From Henriciella marina (GTDB taxonomy: Bacteria > Pseudomonadota > Alphaproteobacteria > Caulobacterales > Hyphomonadaceae): a stretch of 64,000 nt of DNA. Under the pieces are notes generated by a model, which was not told where the DNA came from, did not search any database, and saw only the letters and a program-made list of their open reading frames with translations. Shown one piece after another: positions 8,393 to 21,104 of this stretch; positions within the stretch are counted from its first letter, which is position 1; each line of letters starts with the position of its first letter. The stretch is from positions 124,001-188,000 of the forward strand of contig NZ_JAPWGW010000005.1 of the NCBI RefSeq assembly GCF_027213945.1. The letters are read 5' to 3'. The translations under genes were made by a program, and so were the position numbers.

Positions 8393-8805
8393 TGCAGGTC
8401 GAGCTCCCCATTGAGAACGACCGTCTGGTCGCCATTATTGATCTGCGTGGAATCAATGATCACGGTGTTGTAGTTTCCGTTCGTGACCACATTAAGCTGG
8501 TTGCCGATTGCCGTTCCTGATCCGAGCATGCCCGGTGCACCTTCTGTCTGCCCCCAGCTTGTATAGAGGCCGGTGCCAAGTCCGGTGCCGCCATTGATCA
8601 AGCCATTGATAACGACGCGATTATTGCTCACATCGCGTGAAGTTGCGGTAAACGGCTGGCTTTCTTGTCCCGGAGCAAAGCCATAAGGACGTTCGAACTG
8701 AGAGGCGCTTGAGGCAGCCTGGGCCGCGGCTGGCTGTGCGACGCCCGCGCTTGCGGCGATTGCAAGGCCAGCCAGGCCGGTAAAAAGTTGCATCGTATGT
8801 TTCAT
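8389..8805 (-). CDS. hfaA: holdfast anchor protein HfaA
   Basis: A 138-residue secreted protein with a signal peptide (residues 1-28, ending AAAQA) followed by the HfaA hallmark FERPYGFAPGQE and a VVINGLINGG segment. The C-terminal Asn/Thr-rich beta repeat (NQLNVVTNGNYNTVIIDS) resembles curlin repeats. HfaA is a surface amyloid-like component of the holdfast anchor. It is the first gene of the operon, with the promoter presumably inside the 270-bp gap shared with the divergent CBS gene. No CtrA box of the TTAA-N7-TTAA type was found in that gap. Confidence 0.87.
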   Translation of the reverse strand: MKHTMQLFTGLAGLAIAASAGVAQPAAAQAASSASQFERPYGFAPGQESQPFTATSRDVSNNRVVINGLINGGTGLGTGLYTSWGQTEGAPGMLGSGTAIGNQLNVVTNGNYNTVIIDSTQINNGDQTVVLNGELDLQ

Positions 8806-9074
8806 CTGCCGATCCCTTTTGGGGTTGATGCGAGGATCGGTTGCAATGGGTGTGCCAGTTTGCGGGAGCGCGTACGGCTTTTCTCGCCTCTTTGGGGAAC
8901 AGCCCGCGTGAATTTCGGGCCAGCAGGTGACGGCCGACGGATGAAATTGTGCCGATATGCACCAGGATCAAGCGCATCAGGCGAGAGTGATTCCTTCGCG
9001 CGCACGTCTGCGTGTGTTATAGAGGAACCCAACCGGAGCCAGAAAACTGGCCAGAAAAGTCAGGGAGGATGACT

Positions 9075-9503
9075 ATGCTGATTGAGCAGATCTTGAAAAC
9101 GAAGGGCGGTGAAGTCCTTACAATCGACGCGCAAAGCTCACTGAGCGATGCAGCGAGATTTCTGGATGATGCGAAAATCGGTGCCGTTGTCGCCGTCAAT
9201 GACGCAGGCCTCGCAGGCGTTCTTTCAGAGCGGGACATACTGCGCCAGGTCGCTCGCCATGGTGCAGATGCACTACAGATGACAGTCGAAGAGTCGATGA
9301 CACGCGGCGTCATTACAGCAAATCCGGGTGAAAGCCTGGACCAGTGTCTGGCCCGAATGACCGACAGGCGCGTGCGTCATCTGCCCGTCATGCGGGACGG
9401 TCGGCTCGCTGGCATCATCTCCATTGGTGACCTCGTGAAGTGGAAGATCGAGGAGACCCGCGCAGAAGCCGACGCCATGGCGGACTATATCAAGGGACAA
9501 TAA
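9075..9503 (+). CDS. two-CBS-domain protein
   Basis: A 142-residue soluble protein made of a Bateman pair: CBS1 at about residues 8-60 (LSDAARFLDDAKIGAVVAV...GVLSERDILRQV) and CBS2 at about 75-125 (LDQCLARMTDRRVRHLPVM...GIISIGDLVKWKI). Such stand-alone pairs bind adenine nucleotides and are thought to sense energy state; the partner is unknown. The ATG at 9075 is chosen over the one at 9069 because GGGAGG (9063-9068) is then 6 bases away. It is divergent from hfaA and 1 kb upstream of the rRNA operon. Confidence 0.88.
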   Translation: MLIEQILKTKGGEVLTIDAQSSLSDAARFLDDAKIGAVVAVNDAGLAGVLSERDILRQVARHGADALQMTVEESMTRGVITANPGESLDQCLARMTDRRVRHLPVMRDGRLAGIISIGDLVKWKIEETRAEADAMADYIKGQ

Positions 9504-9689
9504 TCGCCTCTCGGGTGATATTAGCGCTTGCCAAGAGCCGCGAACAGATTCTATATGGTCGGTTCCATCTGAAACGCCTCTGCCTATGTGGGGTCGATGA
9601 ATAATCGGCTCAGCTGGGCAGCGTTTTGCGCCAAAATGGCAGGATAAACGGGTCACTGTTTAATCTGTCGGGGAAGTGCAGAAGGGTCG

Positions 9690-9718
9690 TTGACGGGAGA
9701 CGGATCGGCAAATAGAAG
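9690..9718 (+). promoter_or_regulatory. rRNA promoter P1
   Basis: TTGACG at 9690-9695 and TAGAAG at 9713-9718 with a 17-base spacer. It is the farthest and has the weakest -10 of the four. Confidence 0.6.
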
Positions 9719-9849
9719 CCGCCACTCTTCTGGAAATGACCTTCCGGTGAAAACGAGGTTCTAATGAACTTCGCGGGATCCGGGTTGTGCTTCAAACACT
9801 GCAGTTTCCGGCTTTTGGCCAGTTGCTGCAGAAGAGTGCAAAAGGGTTG

Positions 9850-9878
9850 TTGACGGGGGTCGGGCCGGTCTTTAAGAG
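9850..9878 (+). promoter_or_regulatory. rRNA promoter P2
   Basis: TTGACG at 9850-9855 and TAAGAG at 9873-9878 with a 17-base spacer. A purine-rich GCAAAAGGG stretch precedes it, as in the other copies. Confidence 0.7.
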
Positions 9879-10007
9879 CGCCCTTCTTCTGGAGACGACC
9901 TGCCAGACGGAAGGAACCTTTCGGGGTTCCGGACGGACGGTAAGCGCTTATGTTTCTGCGGTTTTTTGGCCTTGTGCCGCGAACTGCAGAGGGTGCGAAA
10001 AAGGGTG

Positions 10008-10036
10008 TTGACGGAGTTCGGACGGCCTCATATATG
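10008..10036 (+). promoter_or_regulatory. rRNA promoter P3
   Basis: TTGACG at 10008-10013 and TATATG at 10031-10036 with a 17-base spacer. A GCGAAAAAGGG stretch lies just upstream. Confidence 0.78.
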
Positions 10037-10167
10037 CCGCCCTCTCCTGAGACGCTCAACTGGTTGAGACGGTGCCTCACGGCACGGATCGAAAGCCGGG
10101 TTTCGCGCTTCAAATTGCAGGTTTCGCAGGTCACTGCGAACTTCTGCAGAAAGCGCAAAAAAGGGTG

Positions 10168-10196
10168 TTGACGGGAAATTCGGTGGCTCATATAAG
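10168..10196 (+). promoter_or_regulatory. rRNA promoter P4 (proximal)
   Basis: TTGACG at 10168-10173 and TATAAG at 10191-10196 with a 17-base spacer. This is the best -10 match and the copy nearest 16S, about 280 bases before the mature 5' end. A GCGCAAAAAAGGG stretch lies just upstream. Confidence 0.82.
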
Positions 10197-10486
10197 CCGC
10201 CTCTTCCGAAGCGGGGCACACTGCTCCAGCCGAGGGAAACAGGGCTCCGGCCCGGTTGTTTGACATCGTAGGATTATGGAAGAGAAACGCAGGCGGCATG
10301 AATAGCTTGCGGAGCCCTCAGGGGCTCCAATGCGATCATGACGATGCGTTTCAAGGAAATACCTTTCACTATTATTGGTTTCGGCCAATGATTTTGTGAA
10401 AAGGGTTTCCCGTCAAAACGCAAAATTGCAATCAGCAATTTCCGACCTCTATTCCAAGAGGTCGAGTACGTCAGAGATCGAGCACT

Positions 10487-11948
<1,462 letters not shown>

Positions 11949-12124
11949 GCTTTCTGATTGTCTGCTCACGCAGACTTCGAAAGCTCTGATAGACATAGCT
12001 GCAGAGCTTGCTCTGACAGCAAAACATATGCGGCTGTTTATGCCGTCTTCGTTTCTCTTCCTTCATTCGCCGTGCCGGCCAGCTGGACGGCATAGTTCAG
12101 CGAGCCCCCGGGTCCTGGTAACAA

Positions 12125-12201
<77 letters not shown>

Positions 12202-12254
12202 CGACCCAAGGGAGTGCGCCGGGCCCTATGCTACAGCTTGATACTGGTATTTTT

Positions 12255-12330
12255 GGGGCCTTAGCTCAGCTGGGAGAGCGCCTGATTTGCATTCAGGAGG
12301 TCAGCGGTTCGATCCCGCTAGGCTCCACCA
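12255..12330 (+). tRNA. tRNA-Ala (TGC)
   Basis: A 76-nt cloverleaf in the 16S-23S spacer starting GGGGCCTTAGCTC, with anticodon TGC in loop TTTGCAT, T-arm AGCGG/CCGCT, and an encoded CCA end. The order Ile-Ala is the usual one in the spacer. Confidence 0.97.
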
Positions 12331-12617
12331 TTCCTTGAGTGGTGTGCGTAAATTGCGAATGAAAGAAGTAATAGGTTTCCGGACTGCGGTCCGGGATGTT
12401 TGTAAATCGTAAGGGAAAGACTGATCCGGCCGACATGCCGATCCTAGTGATCGATGTGTCTGCTTATAGCCGATAACGCAAGTGCCATAGGAGTATGGCA
12501 ACAAAGCTTGCGCCAAAGGGTTAGTCTGCAAGAAACCAACATGTCTGATCTGAAATTGTGGGCGGATTTGTGATGTACTGGAAAGTGCATTCACCTCCGC
12601 ACACGAGTTTCGAATGA

Positions 12618-15393
<2,776 letters not shown>

Positions 15394-15536
15394 TTGCGAA
15401 GCTTCGTGTGCGGTGGTGAATGCACCACCGCTTGAGGTTTTCAGATCAAAACACCTCTGATAAAAATGAAAGTGGTACATACTCGTGAGTGAGTATGAGT
15501 GACATGTTGGAATTTGCGCCATTGCCCGTTTCCGCC

Positions 15537-15655
15537 GACCCGGTGGTTATGGCAGGGGTTCCCCACCCGATCCCATTCCGAACTCGGTCGTTAAGTCCCC
15601 TCGCGCTGATGGTACTGCGTCTCAAGACGTGGGAGAGTAAGTCGCTGCCGGGTCC
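15537..15655 (+). rRNA. rrf: 5S ribosomal RNA
   Basis: About 119 nt from GACCCGG to CCGGGTCC, which form the terminal helix. The CCGATCCCATTCCGAACTCGG core of loops B and C is present. The flanks CCCGTTTC (before) and GAAACGGG (after) extend the stem and are probably the processing helix. Confidence 0.95.
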
Positions 15656-15832
15656 GCCGAAACGGGCGATGCGCAAAACTAGACACTTGCAGACAAGTCT
15701 TTTCCTTACAATTTACCGCCTTACGGGCGGAGCGTGGCCGGCCGCCTAAAGCCGGACCGCGATGCAGTCCGGCCCCCGTGGCCGGATTTGTGTTTTCAGG
15801 ACCGGAGAAATCCTGTTCTGACAAAAAGCTGA

Positions 15833-15909
<77 letters not shown>

Positions 15910-15915
15910 AATAAG

Positions 15916-15944
15916 CCCCTGATCTTCGGATCAGGGGTTTTTTT
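15916..15944 (+). terminator. rho-independent terminator of the rRNA operon
   Basis: CCCCTGATC (15916-15924) and GATCAGGGG (15929-15937) form a perfect 9-bp stem with a TTCG tetraloop, followed by seven T. It lies 6 bases after tRNA-fMet. Confidence 0.95.
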
Positions 15945-16040
15945 GTTTGTGCTGAGGCTCTGGTCTCATCGAGCTGGCTCCCAGCCGTTTTCCGGCTCTG
16001 CTGATTGGTCTAAGTCACGTGGTATGGCGGCGCACTCCTC

Positions 16041-17282
16041 ATGATACGGATCTCGACAGACGGTGCGCTTCGCTCCTTCCGGAGCTTCAATTACCGCGTC
16101 TGGGCGAGCGGCTCAGTCGTCTCGAACTTCGGTACGTGGATTCAACGCACGGCGCAGGACTGGCTGGTCCTGACCCAGCTTACCGATCACAACGCCACCG
16201 CGCTCGGTTTTGTCGTTGCCTGTCAGTTTGCACCACAGCTTCTCCTGCTGCCATGGAGCGGCTTTGCCGCAGACTATTTCGATCGGCGGAAGCTACTTGT
16301 CGCGACGCAACTCGCGATGGGCGTTCTCTCGCTGCTCCTTGGTGCGCTGACAGTGATGGGGCTTGTAGAGCTCTGGCATGTCTATGTTTTTTCGTTTTTG
16401 TTCGGCTGCGCGGCCGCAATCGATGCACCTGTCAGGCAGACATTTGTGAGCGACCTTGTCGGCGACACGGATCTTCCGAACGCGGTCGCGCTCAACTCAG
16501 CGTCCTTTAATGGCGCCCGTCTGGCCGGTCCGGCAGTTGCTGGCTTCCTCATCGCCGCCTTTAGCACAGGCTGGGCCTTCCTGATCAATGGCGCGTCCTA
16601 TTTCGCGGTCCTTCTATCGCTCTTCTTTCTGAGAGTGTGCGAATTGCACAAGGCGAAGCGAGCCGAGCGTCAGCGTGGTAACTTCACCGCGGGCTTCATC
16701 TATGTGTGGCGCAGGCCGGACTTACGTATCACTCTCATCATGCTTTTCCTGATTGGGACGTTCGGCTTCAAGTTTTCGATCTTCGTTGCGACGATGGCAG
16801 CAAAGGTCTTTCAGACCGATGCTCAAGGCTTTGGCGTCCTCTCATCGTTCATTGCAGTCGGTACGGTGGCCGGTGCGTTTCTGGCCGCACGGCGCCGCAC
16901 ACACACGATGGGGTTGATGGTGACGGGGGCGGCATTCTTCGGCGTTGGCTGCCTCGGCGCGGCGCTCGCGCCCGGTTACTGGACCTTCGCGGCTGCGCTT
17001 GTGGTCACAGGCATGGCGGCGCTGACCTTCATGACCACCACGAACAGTATGATGCAGCTGACCACGGCGCCGGAAATGCGCGGCCGTGTCATGGCACTGC
17101 GTATCGCTGTCGCGTTGGGCGGTGCCCCGCTTGGCGCGCCGATTATTGGCTGGATAGCAGATGTACTCGGGCCGCGCTGGGGATTGGGCGCAGGGGCGGC
17201 TGCAGGCTTCGCGGCCGCCATCGTCGGCGCCCTTTATCTTAGAACGCACGGCCAGAACGAAGAAACGATGAGCGAGACTTGA
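16041..17282 (+). CDS. MFS transporter (EntS-like, MFS_3)
   Basis: A 413-residue inner-membrane protein with 12 predicted helices. The N-terminal signature FRSFNYRVWASGSVVSNFGTWIQRTAQDWLVL and the loop 2-3 motif GFAADYFDRRKLL identify the MFS_3 (transmembrane secretion effector/EntS-like) family, usually proton-driven exporters of siderophores or drugs. The substrate is unknown, and there are no biosynthesis genes nearby. It starts at an ATG just after the rRNA terminator, and the gap to the next gene is 84 bases, so the two may be cotranscribed. Confidence 0.88.
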   Translation: MIRISTDGALRSFRSFNYRVWASGSVVSNFGTWIQRTAQDWLVLTQLTDHNATALGFVVACQFAPQLLLLPWSGFAADYFDRRKLLVATQLAMGVLSLLLGALTVMGLVELWHVYVFSFLFGCAAAIDAPVRQTFVSDLVGDTDLPNAVALNSASFNGARLAGPAVAGFLIAAFSTGWAFLINGASYFAVLLSLFFLRVCELHKAKRAERQRGNFTAGFIYVWRRPDLRITLIMLFLIGTFGFKFSIFVATMAAKVFQTDAQGFGVLSSFIAVGTVAGAFLAARRRTHTMGLMVTGAAFFGVGCLGAALAPGYWTFAAALVVTGMAALTFMTTTNSMMQLTTAPEMRGRVMALRIAVALGGAPLGAPIIGWIADVLGPRWGLGAGAAAGFAAAIVGALYLRTHGQNEETMSET

Positions 17283-17366
17283 GCGATTGGCGACAGCGCC
17301 GCCGCTCCTGTGCTACCATTCTTGCAACGCAGGCTTTGACACTGCATGACGAATGGGAGGCGCGCC

Positions 17367-18560
17367 ATGCCCGCAGATACGATCAACTCGCTCGATATGA
17401 AAGCAACCCTCTTTGAACGGGCCGAGGCCTGGCGTCCTATACTTGCCGCGCGCGCAGAGGAAGCCGAAGTAGGCAGAAAACTACCGCAGGACATCGCCGA
17501 CGGCTTGGCGCGCGATGGGCTCTATGGCCTTTGCCATCCAGAGCGTGATGGTGGCTCGGGCACGACACCCATTGAATATGCCGAATTGATCGAAACACTG
17601 GCGCGCGGCGACGCGGCGCCCGCATGGTGCGCCTTCATCGCTTCGACCGCCGCTTTCGGTATGGCCTTCGCTGACAATGCGACTGTGCGCGAGCTGCTGT
17701 GCCGGTCTGGCGTGAAGACGGCAGGGGTGTTCGCCCCGATGGGCCGGGCCGTAGAAGCTGAGCAGGATGGCCAGAAGGGCTACCGCGTTACAGGGCGCTG
17801 GGCTTGGGGGTCTGGCAGCCAGAACGCCGACTGGGTCAGCGGCGGCTGCTTCCTCGCCGATGAGGCTGGCCAGCTGATCATGTCCCCCAAGGGCGGACCC
17901 ATACAACTTGCGCCCATCTTTGCGGCAGACCAGATCAGTTTCGTGGATACTTGGCATGTCACCGGACTCAAGGGCACGGGCTCAACCGATTTCGAGGTCG
18001 AAGACGTGTTTGTCCCAGCCGACCGGGTAACCACCGGCTTTGGCCGCACGCGCCAGGATGAAGCCGCTTTCCGCTTTCCGGCATTCGGCCTGCTCTCGAT
18101 TGGTATTGCTGCCGTCGCACTTGGCGCAGCGCGGGGCGCGATGGATGATTTCTATGATCTTGCCGGCGCCAAGAAGCCGTCGGGTAGCAGCAAGACCCTG
18201 TCCGAAAAGGCGCTCACCCACCGCGATGTGGCGATAAGCGAAGCGGATATCCGGCAAGGACGCGCCTTCTTCTTTGAGGCCATAGAAGCGGCCTGGCGGG
18301 CTGCACAGGCCGGGCCCGTGCCGCTTGAGCTTCGCCGCGACCTGCGCCTCGCCACGACAAGCGCCGTTCAGTCGGCCAAGCGGGCCGTTGACCGGGTCTA
18401 TGAACTCGCGGGTGGCACCGCGGTCTATAGCCAGTCGCCTATCCAGCGGCGCTTTCGCGACATCCATGTCGCGACCCAGCACATCATGGTTGGCGCGTCG
18501 ACCTGGGAAACAACAGGTCGGCTCTATCTTGGTCAGCCCGCTGACACAGCAATGCTCTAG
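17367..18560 (+). CDS. acyl-CoA-dehydrogenase-fold flavoprotein, probably a group D monooxygenase
   Basis: A 397-residue soluble protein. It has an ACAD N-terminal domain (about 15-110, with LPQDIADGLARDGLYGLCHPERDGGSG), a beta domain (about 120-215: VTGRWAWGSGSQNADWVSGG), and a type-2 C-terminal helical domain (about 235-380). The WAWGSG motif and the lack of the ACAD catalytic Glu region resemble flavin-dependent hydroxylases such as HsaA or DszC more than true dehydrogenases. These use reduced flavin supplied by a partner reductase, and none is seen nearby. The ATG at 17367 follows GGGAGG by 6 bases; an upstream ATG at 17346 is rejected. Confidence 0.78.
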   Translation: MPADTINSLDMKATLFERAEAWRPILAARAEEAEVGRKLPQDIADGLARDGLYGLCHPERDGGSGTTPIEYAELIETLARGDAAPAWCAFIASTAAFGMAFADNATVRELLCRSGVKTAGVFAPMGRAVEAEQDGQKGYRVTGRWAWGSGSQNADWVSGGCFLADEAGQLIMSPKGGPIQLAPIFAADQISFVDTWHVTGLKGTGSTDFEVEDVFVPADRVTTGFGRTRQDEAAFRFPAFGLLSIGIAAVALGAARGAMDDFYDLAGAKKPSGSSKTLSEKALTHRDVAISEADIRQGRAFFFEAIEAAWRAAQAGPVPLELRRDLRLATTSAVQSAKRAVDRVYELAGGTAVYSQSPIQRRFRDIHVATQHIMVGASTWETTGRLYLGQPADTAML

Positions 18561-18565
18561 GCGCG

Positions 18566-19462
18566 TCAGCCGCCTTCCGGCAGCACAATATCCCGGTGCG
18601 TATCGAAGAGCTCAGCGAGAAAGTCACTCAGCGCGCGAATTCTGGCGAGGGGCGCCAGATCTTCATGCGTCGTCAGCCAGAAACTCCGCTCAACGCGGAC
18701 CTCATCCTTCAGAACAGGCTGAAGCGCATCATCGCGCGCGGCCATAAAGTTTGGCAGGACGGCGATGCCGAGCCCCGCCCGCGCCATCTGTAACTGGGCA
18801 ATAATGGACGGGCTGCAGAATTGTAGCGTCAGATCCGGCGCGATTTCAGCGTGATAGCGAAGCTGCGGGGAGTAGATGAGATCGTCCACATAACCAATCA
18901 GCGTGTGCCGGGAGAGGTCAGCTGGCGAGTTTGGCACGCCCCGGCGCGAGAGATAGTCCCGGCTCGCAAACAAGTGGAGCGCATAGTCTGACAGCTTGCG
19001 GACTTTCAGCCGGCCCGATGTCGGCCGCGCCAGCATGACCGCCATATCGGCCTCGCGCTTCGGCACGCTCGCAAATCCCGACATGGCGATAAGGTCGAGT
19101 GCAATGGAAGGATAGTGGTCGCGAAAGCCCGCCAGGGCCGGAGCAATCAGCGCGTTACCGAGGCCTTCAGTGACACCCAGCCTGACCCGTCCGCTAGCCT
19201 CCGTCCCTCCTATGTCGGCCTGCGCAGAGATTTCGAGCGCTGACTGCTCGATCGCCTCGGCCTTTGCGACGATCGCCTCGCCCGCAGACGTCAGGATGTG
19301 GCCGCGCCGTGTTCTCTCAAACAGGGATAGGCCGAGATCGGCCTCCAGCCGCCTCAGACGCCGCCCGACGGTGGTCGCGTCCAGCCCAGTGCGCGCCGCC
19401 GCATCCGACAGCTTCGTGTGGCGGCTGATCTCAAGGAGGAGTTTGAGGTCGTCCCAGTTCAT
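18566..19462 (-). CDS. LysR-family transcriptional regulator
   Basis: A 298-residue regulator. The N-terminal winged helix-turn-helix (residues 1-60: NWDDLKLLLEISRHTKLSDAAARTGLDATTVGRRLRRLEADLG) is followed by a periplasmic-binding-protein-like effector domain (about 88-290). It is divergent from mmsA with a 109-bp gap that contains a 17-bp palindrome, so it probably controls the valine catabolic operon, with an acyl-CoA or hydroxy acid as plausible effector (inference). The ATG at 19462 is chosen because AGGA is correctly spaced and the family starts with MNWDDL; an upstream ATG would place the start inside the operator. Confidence 0.9.
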   Translation of the reverse strand: MNWDDLKLLLEISRHTKLSDAAARTGLDATTVGRRLRRLEADLGLSLFERTRRGHILTSAGEAIVAKAEAIEQSALEISAQADIGGTEASGRVRLGVTEGLGNALIAPALAGFRDHYPSIALDLIAMSGFASVPKREADMAVMLARPTSGRLKVRKLSDYALHLFASRDYLSRRGVPNSPADLSRHTLIGYVDDLIYSPQLRYHAEIAPDLTLQFCSPSIIAQLQMARAGLGIAVLPNFMAARDDALQPVLKDEVRVERSFWLTTHEDLAPLARIRALSDFLAELFDTHRDIVLPEGG

Positions 19463-19486
19463 GGGTGATATCCTGGACTGCAATCA

Positions 19487-19520
19487 TGCAGGTTAAACCT
19501 GCACATGTGCGTGTTTAACT
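19487..19520. promoter_or_regulatory. candidate LysR operator between lysR and mmsA
   Basis: TGCAGGTTAAACCTGCA (19487-19503) is a perfect 17-bp palindrome. It overlaps a second one, GCACATGTGC (19501-19510), and is followed by GTTTAACTGCG, which repeats the half-site. This arrangement of a strong site and a weaker neighbouring site in a divergent promoter is usual for LysR regulators. Confidence 0.6.
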
Positions 19521-19571
19521 GCGTGTGCGCCAAAGATAAACTGCGGCCAGATAGATATGGGAGAAAGCCGT

Positions 19572-21068
19572 ATGCGCAGCGTTCATCATTTCATTTCGGG
19601 TAAATCCGTCGAAACCGCCTCTGGCCGTTTCGGTGACATCTACAATCCTAACACCGGTGAAGTTCAGGCAAAGGTTGGCCTCGCACTTGATGCTGAAGTC
19701 GACATGGCGGTCGAAGCAGCCAAGGCCGCCCTGCCTGGCTGGATGGCGACAAACCCGCAACGCCGCGCGCGCATCCTGTTCAAGTTCAAGGACCTGCTCG
19801 AGCAGAATATCGATGAGCTGGCTGAGCTCCTTTCGTCCGAGCACGGTAAGGTCGTTGCCGACTCCAAGGGCGACGTGCAGCGCGGCATCGATGTGGTCGA
19901 GTTTGCCTGCGGCATCCCGCACCTTCAGAAGGGTGAGTATACAGAGGGCGCTGGCCCCGGCATAGATGTCTATTCGATGCGCCAGCCCCTCGGTGTCTGC
20001 GCCGGTATCACCCCGTTCAACTTCCCGGCAATGATCCCCTGCTGGATGTTTGCTGTCGCCATCGCGTGCGGCAACACATTCGTGCTGAAGCCGTCGGAGA
20101 AGGACCCGTCCGTCCCGGTCCGCCTTGCCGAACTTTTCCTTGAAGCCGGTGCGCCCGAAGGCGTGCTCAATGTCGTCCACGGTGACAAGATGTCGGTCGA
20201 CGCCATTCTCAAACACCCCGACATCAAGGCGGTCAGCTTTGTCGGCTCGTCGGATATTGCCCAATATGTCTATTCAACCGGTACCGCGCACGGCAAGCGC
20301 GTCCAGGCCATGGGCGGGGCGAAGAACCACGGCATCATCATGCCTGACTGCAATATGGAGCAGGCGGTGAAAGACATTGTCGGCGCGGCCTATGGCTCGG
20401 CTGGCGAGCGCTGCATGGCGCTGCCCGTGGCGGTCACCGTCGGCAAGAAGACAGGCGATGAGTTCGTCGAGCGCATGCTGGAAGCGGCGCAGAACCTGAA
20501 AGTCGGTATCTCGACGGACACTGACGCCCATTACGGCCCCGTCGTCTCCGCCGCGCACAAGGCAAAGGTCGAGGATTATATCCGCATGGGTGTCGAGGAA
20601 GGCGCAGAGCTCAAACTCGACGGCCGCGGTCACACGCTTCAGGGCCATGAGAATGGCTTCTTTGTCGGTCCAAGCTTGTTCGATCATGTGAAGCCCGACA
20701 TGCGCACCTACAAGGAAGAGATTTTCGGTCCGGTGCTCCAGGTCGTGCGCGCCGAGACACTGGAAGAAGCTGCGGCCCTGCCAAGCAATCACCAGTATGG
20801 CAATGGCGTCGCGATCTTCACCTCGGATGGCCGCGCCGCGCGTGAGTTTGCCGCGCAGGTCAATGTCGGCATGGTCGGCATCAATGTGCCGATCCCGGTG
20901 CCGGTCTCCTATCACACGTTCGGTGGCTGGAAGCGCTCGGCCTTTGGTGACACCAACCAGCACGGCCCGGAAGGCGTGAAGTTCTGGACCAAGATCAAGA
21001 CCGTCACCCAGCGCTGGCCAGAAGGCGATGTTGGCGACCAGGCTTTCATCATCCCGACGATGCAATAA
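19572..21068 (+). CDS. mmsA: methylmalonate-semialdehyde dehydrogenase (CoA-acylating)
   Basis: A 498-residue enzyme that oxidises methylmalonate semialdehyde to propionyl-CoA with NAD and CoA, the last step of distal valine degradation. It belongs to the aldehyde dehydrogenase superfamily. It shows the MmsA start (HHFISGKSV), GVCAGITPFNFPAMIPCWMFA, the NAD motif SFVGSSDIAQYVY, and the nucleophile Cys in AGERCMALPVAV. The C-terminus WPEGDVGDQAFIIPTMQ is of the family type. The ATG at 19572 follows GGGAGA by 9 bases. It is the first gene of a four-gene operon. Confidence 0.94.
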   Translation: MRSVHHFISGKSVETASGRFGDIYNPNTGEVQAKVGLALDAEVDMAVEAAKAALPGWMATNPQRRARILFKFKDLLEQNIDELAELLSSEHGKVVADSKGDVQRGIDVVEFACGIPHLQKGEYTEGAGPGIDVYSMRQPLGVCAGITPFNFPAMIPCWMFAVAIACGNTFVLKPSEKDPSVPVRLAELFLEAGAPEGVLNVVHGDKMSVDAILKHPDIKAVSFVGSSDIAQYVYSTGTAHGKRVQAMGGAKNHGIIMPDCNMEQAVKDIVGAAYGSAGERCMALPVAVTVGKKTGDEFVERMLEAAQNLKVGISTDTDAHYGPVVSAAHKAKVEDYIRMGVEEGAELKLDGRGHTLQGHENGFFVGPSLFDHVKPDMRTYKEEIFGPVLQVVRAETLEEAAALPSNHQYGNGVAIFTSDGRAAREFAAQVNVGMVGINVPIPVPVSYHTFGGWKRSAFGDTNQHGPEGVKFWTKIKTVTQRWPEGDVGDQAFIIPTMQ

Positions 21069-21104
21069 GTCTGACCCAAGTCCTAGATTTTGAGGGTTAA
21101 GTCC

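Larger units (their letters stand above)
9677..10200 (+). repeat. four tandem ~160-bp repeats carrying rRNA promoters
   Basis: The block TGCAGAA-(x)-GGG(T)TGTTGACGG recurs four times with the TTGACG hexamers at 9690, 9850, 10008 and 10168, that is 160, 158 and 160 bases apart. Sequence between the promoters is partly shared (stretches with TTTTGGCC and CTGCAG) and increasingly similar toward the 3' copies, consistent with successive tandem duplication. Confidence 0.8.
9504..10486 (+). other. gene-free region: rRNA promoter repeats and leader
   Basis: No credible gene was seen in these 980 bases. From 9677 to about 10200 they hold four promoter-bearing repeats. From about 10203 to 10486 they hold the rRNA leader: TTGTTTGACATCG followed by GGAAGAGAAACGC (10255-10292) resembles the conserved alphaproteobacterial antitermination leader. 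GGAGCCC/GGGCTCC and GACCTC/GAGGTC form hairpins before 16S. Confidence 0.7.

Noticed and set aside
9677-10200. Regular direct repeats considered as a CRISPR array
   Set aside because: The repeat period is about 160 bases with diverged units and promoter elements, not 25-40-bp identical repeats with unique spacers.
15656-15832. Hairpins between 5S and tRNA-fMet considered as terminators
   Set aside because: CCGGAC/GTCCGG and CCGCC/GGCGG stems are not followed by T-runs, and the operon continues to tRNA-fMet with a strong terminator beyond it.
16019-18050. Long frames on alternative strands overlapping the MFS and flavoprotein genes
   Set aside because: They are high-GC shadow frames; translations are Arg/Ala/Pro-rich without family motifs or ribosome binding sites.
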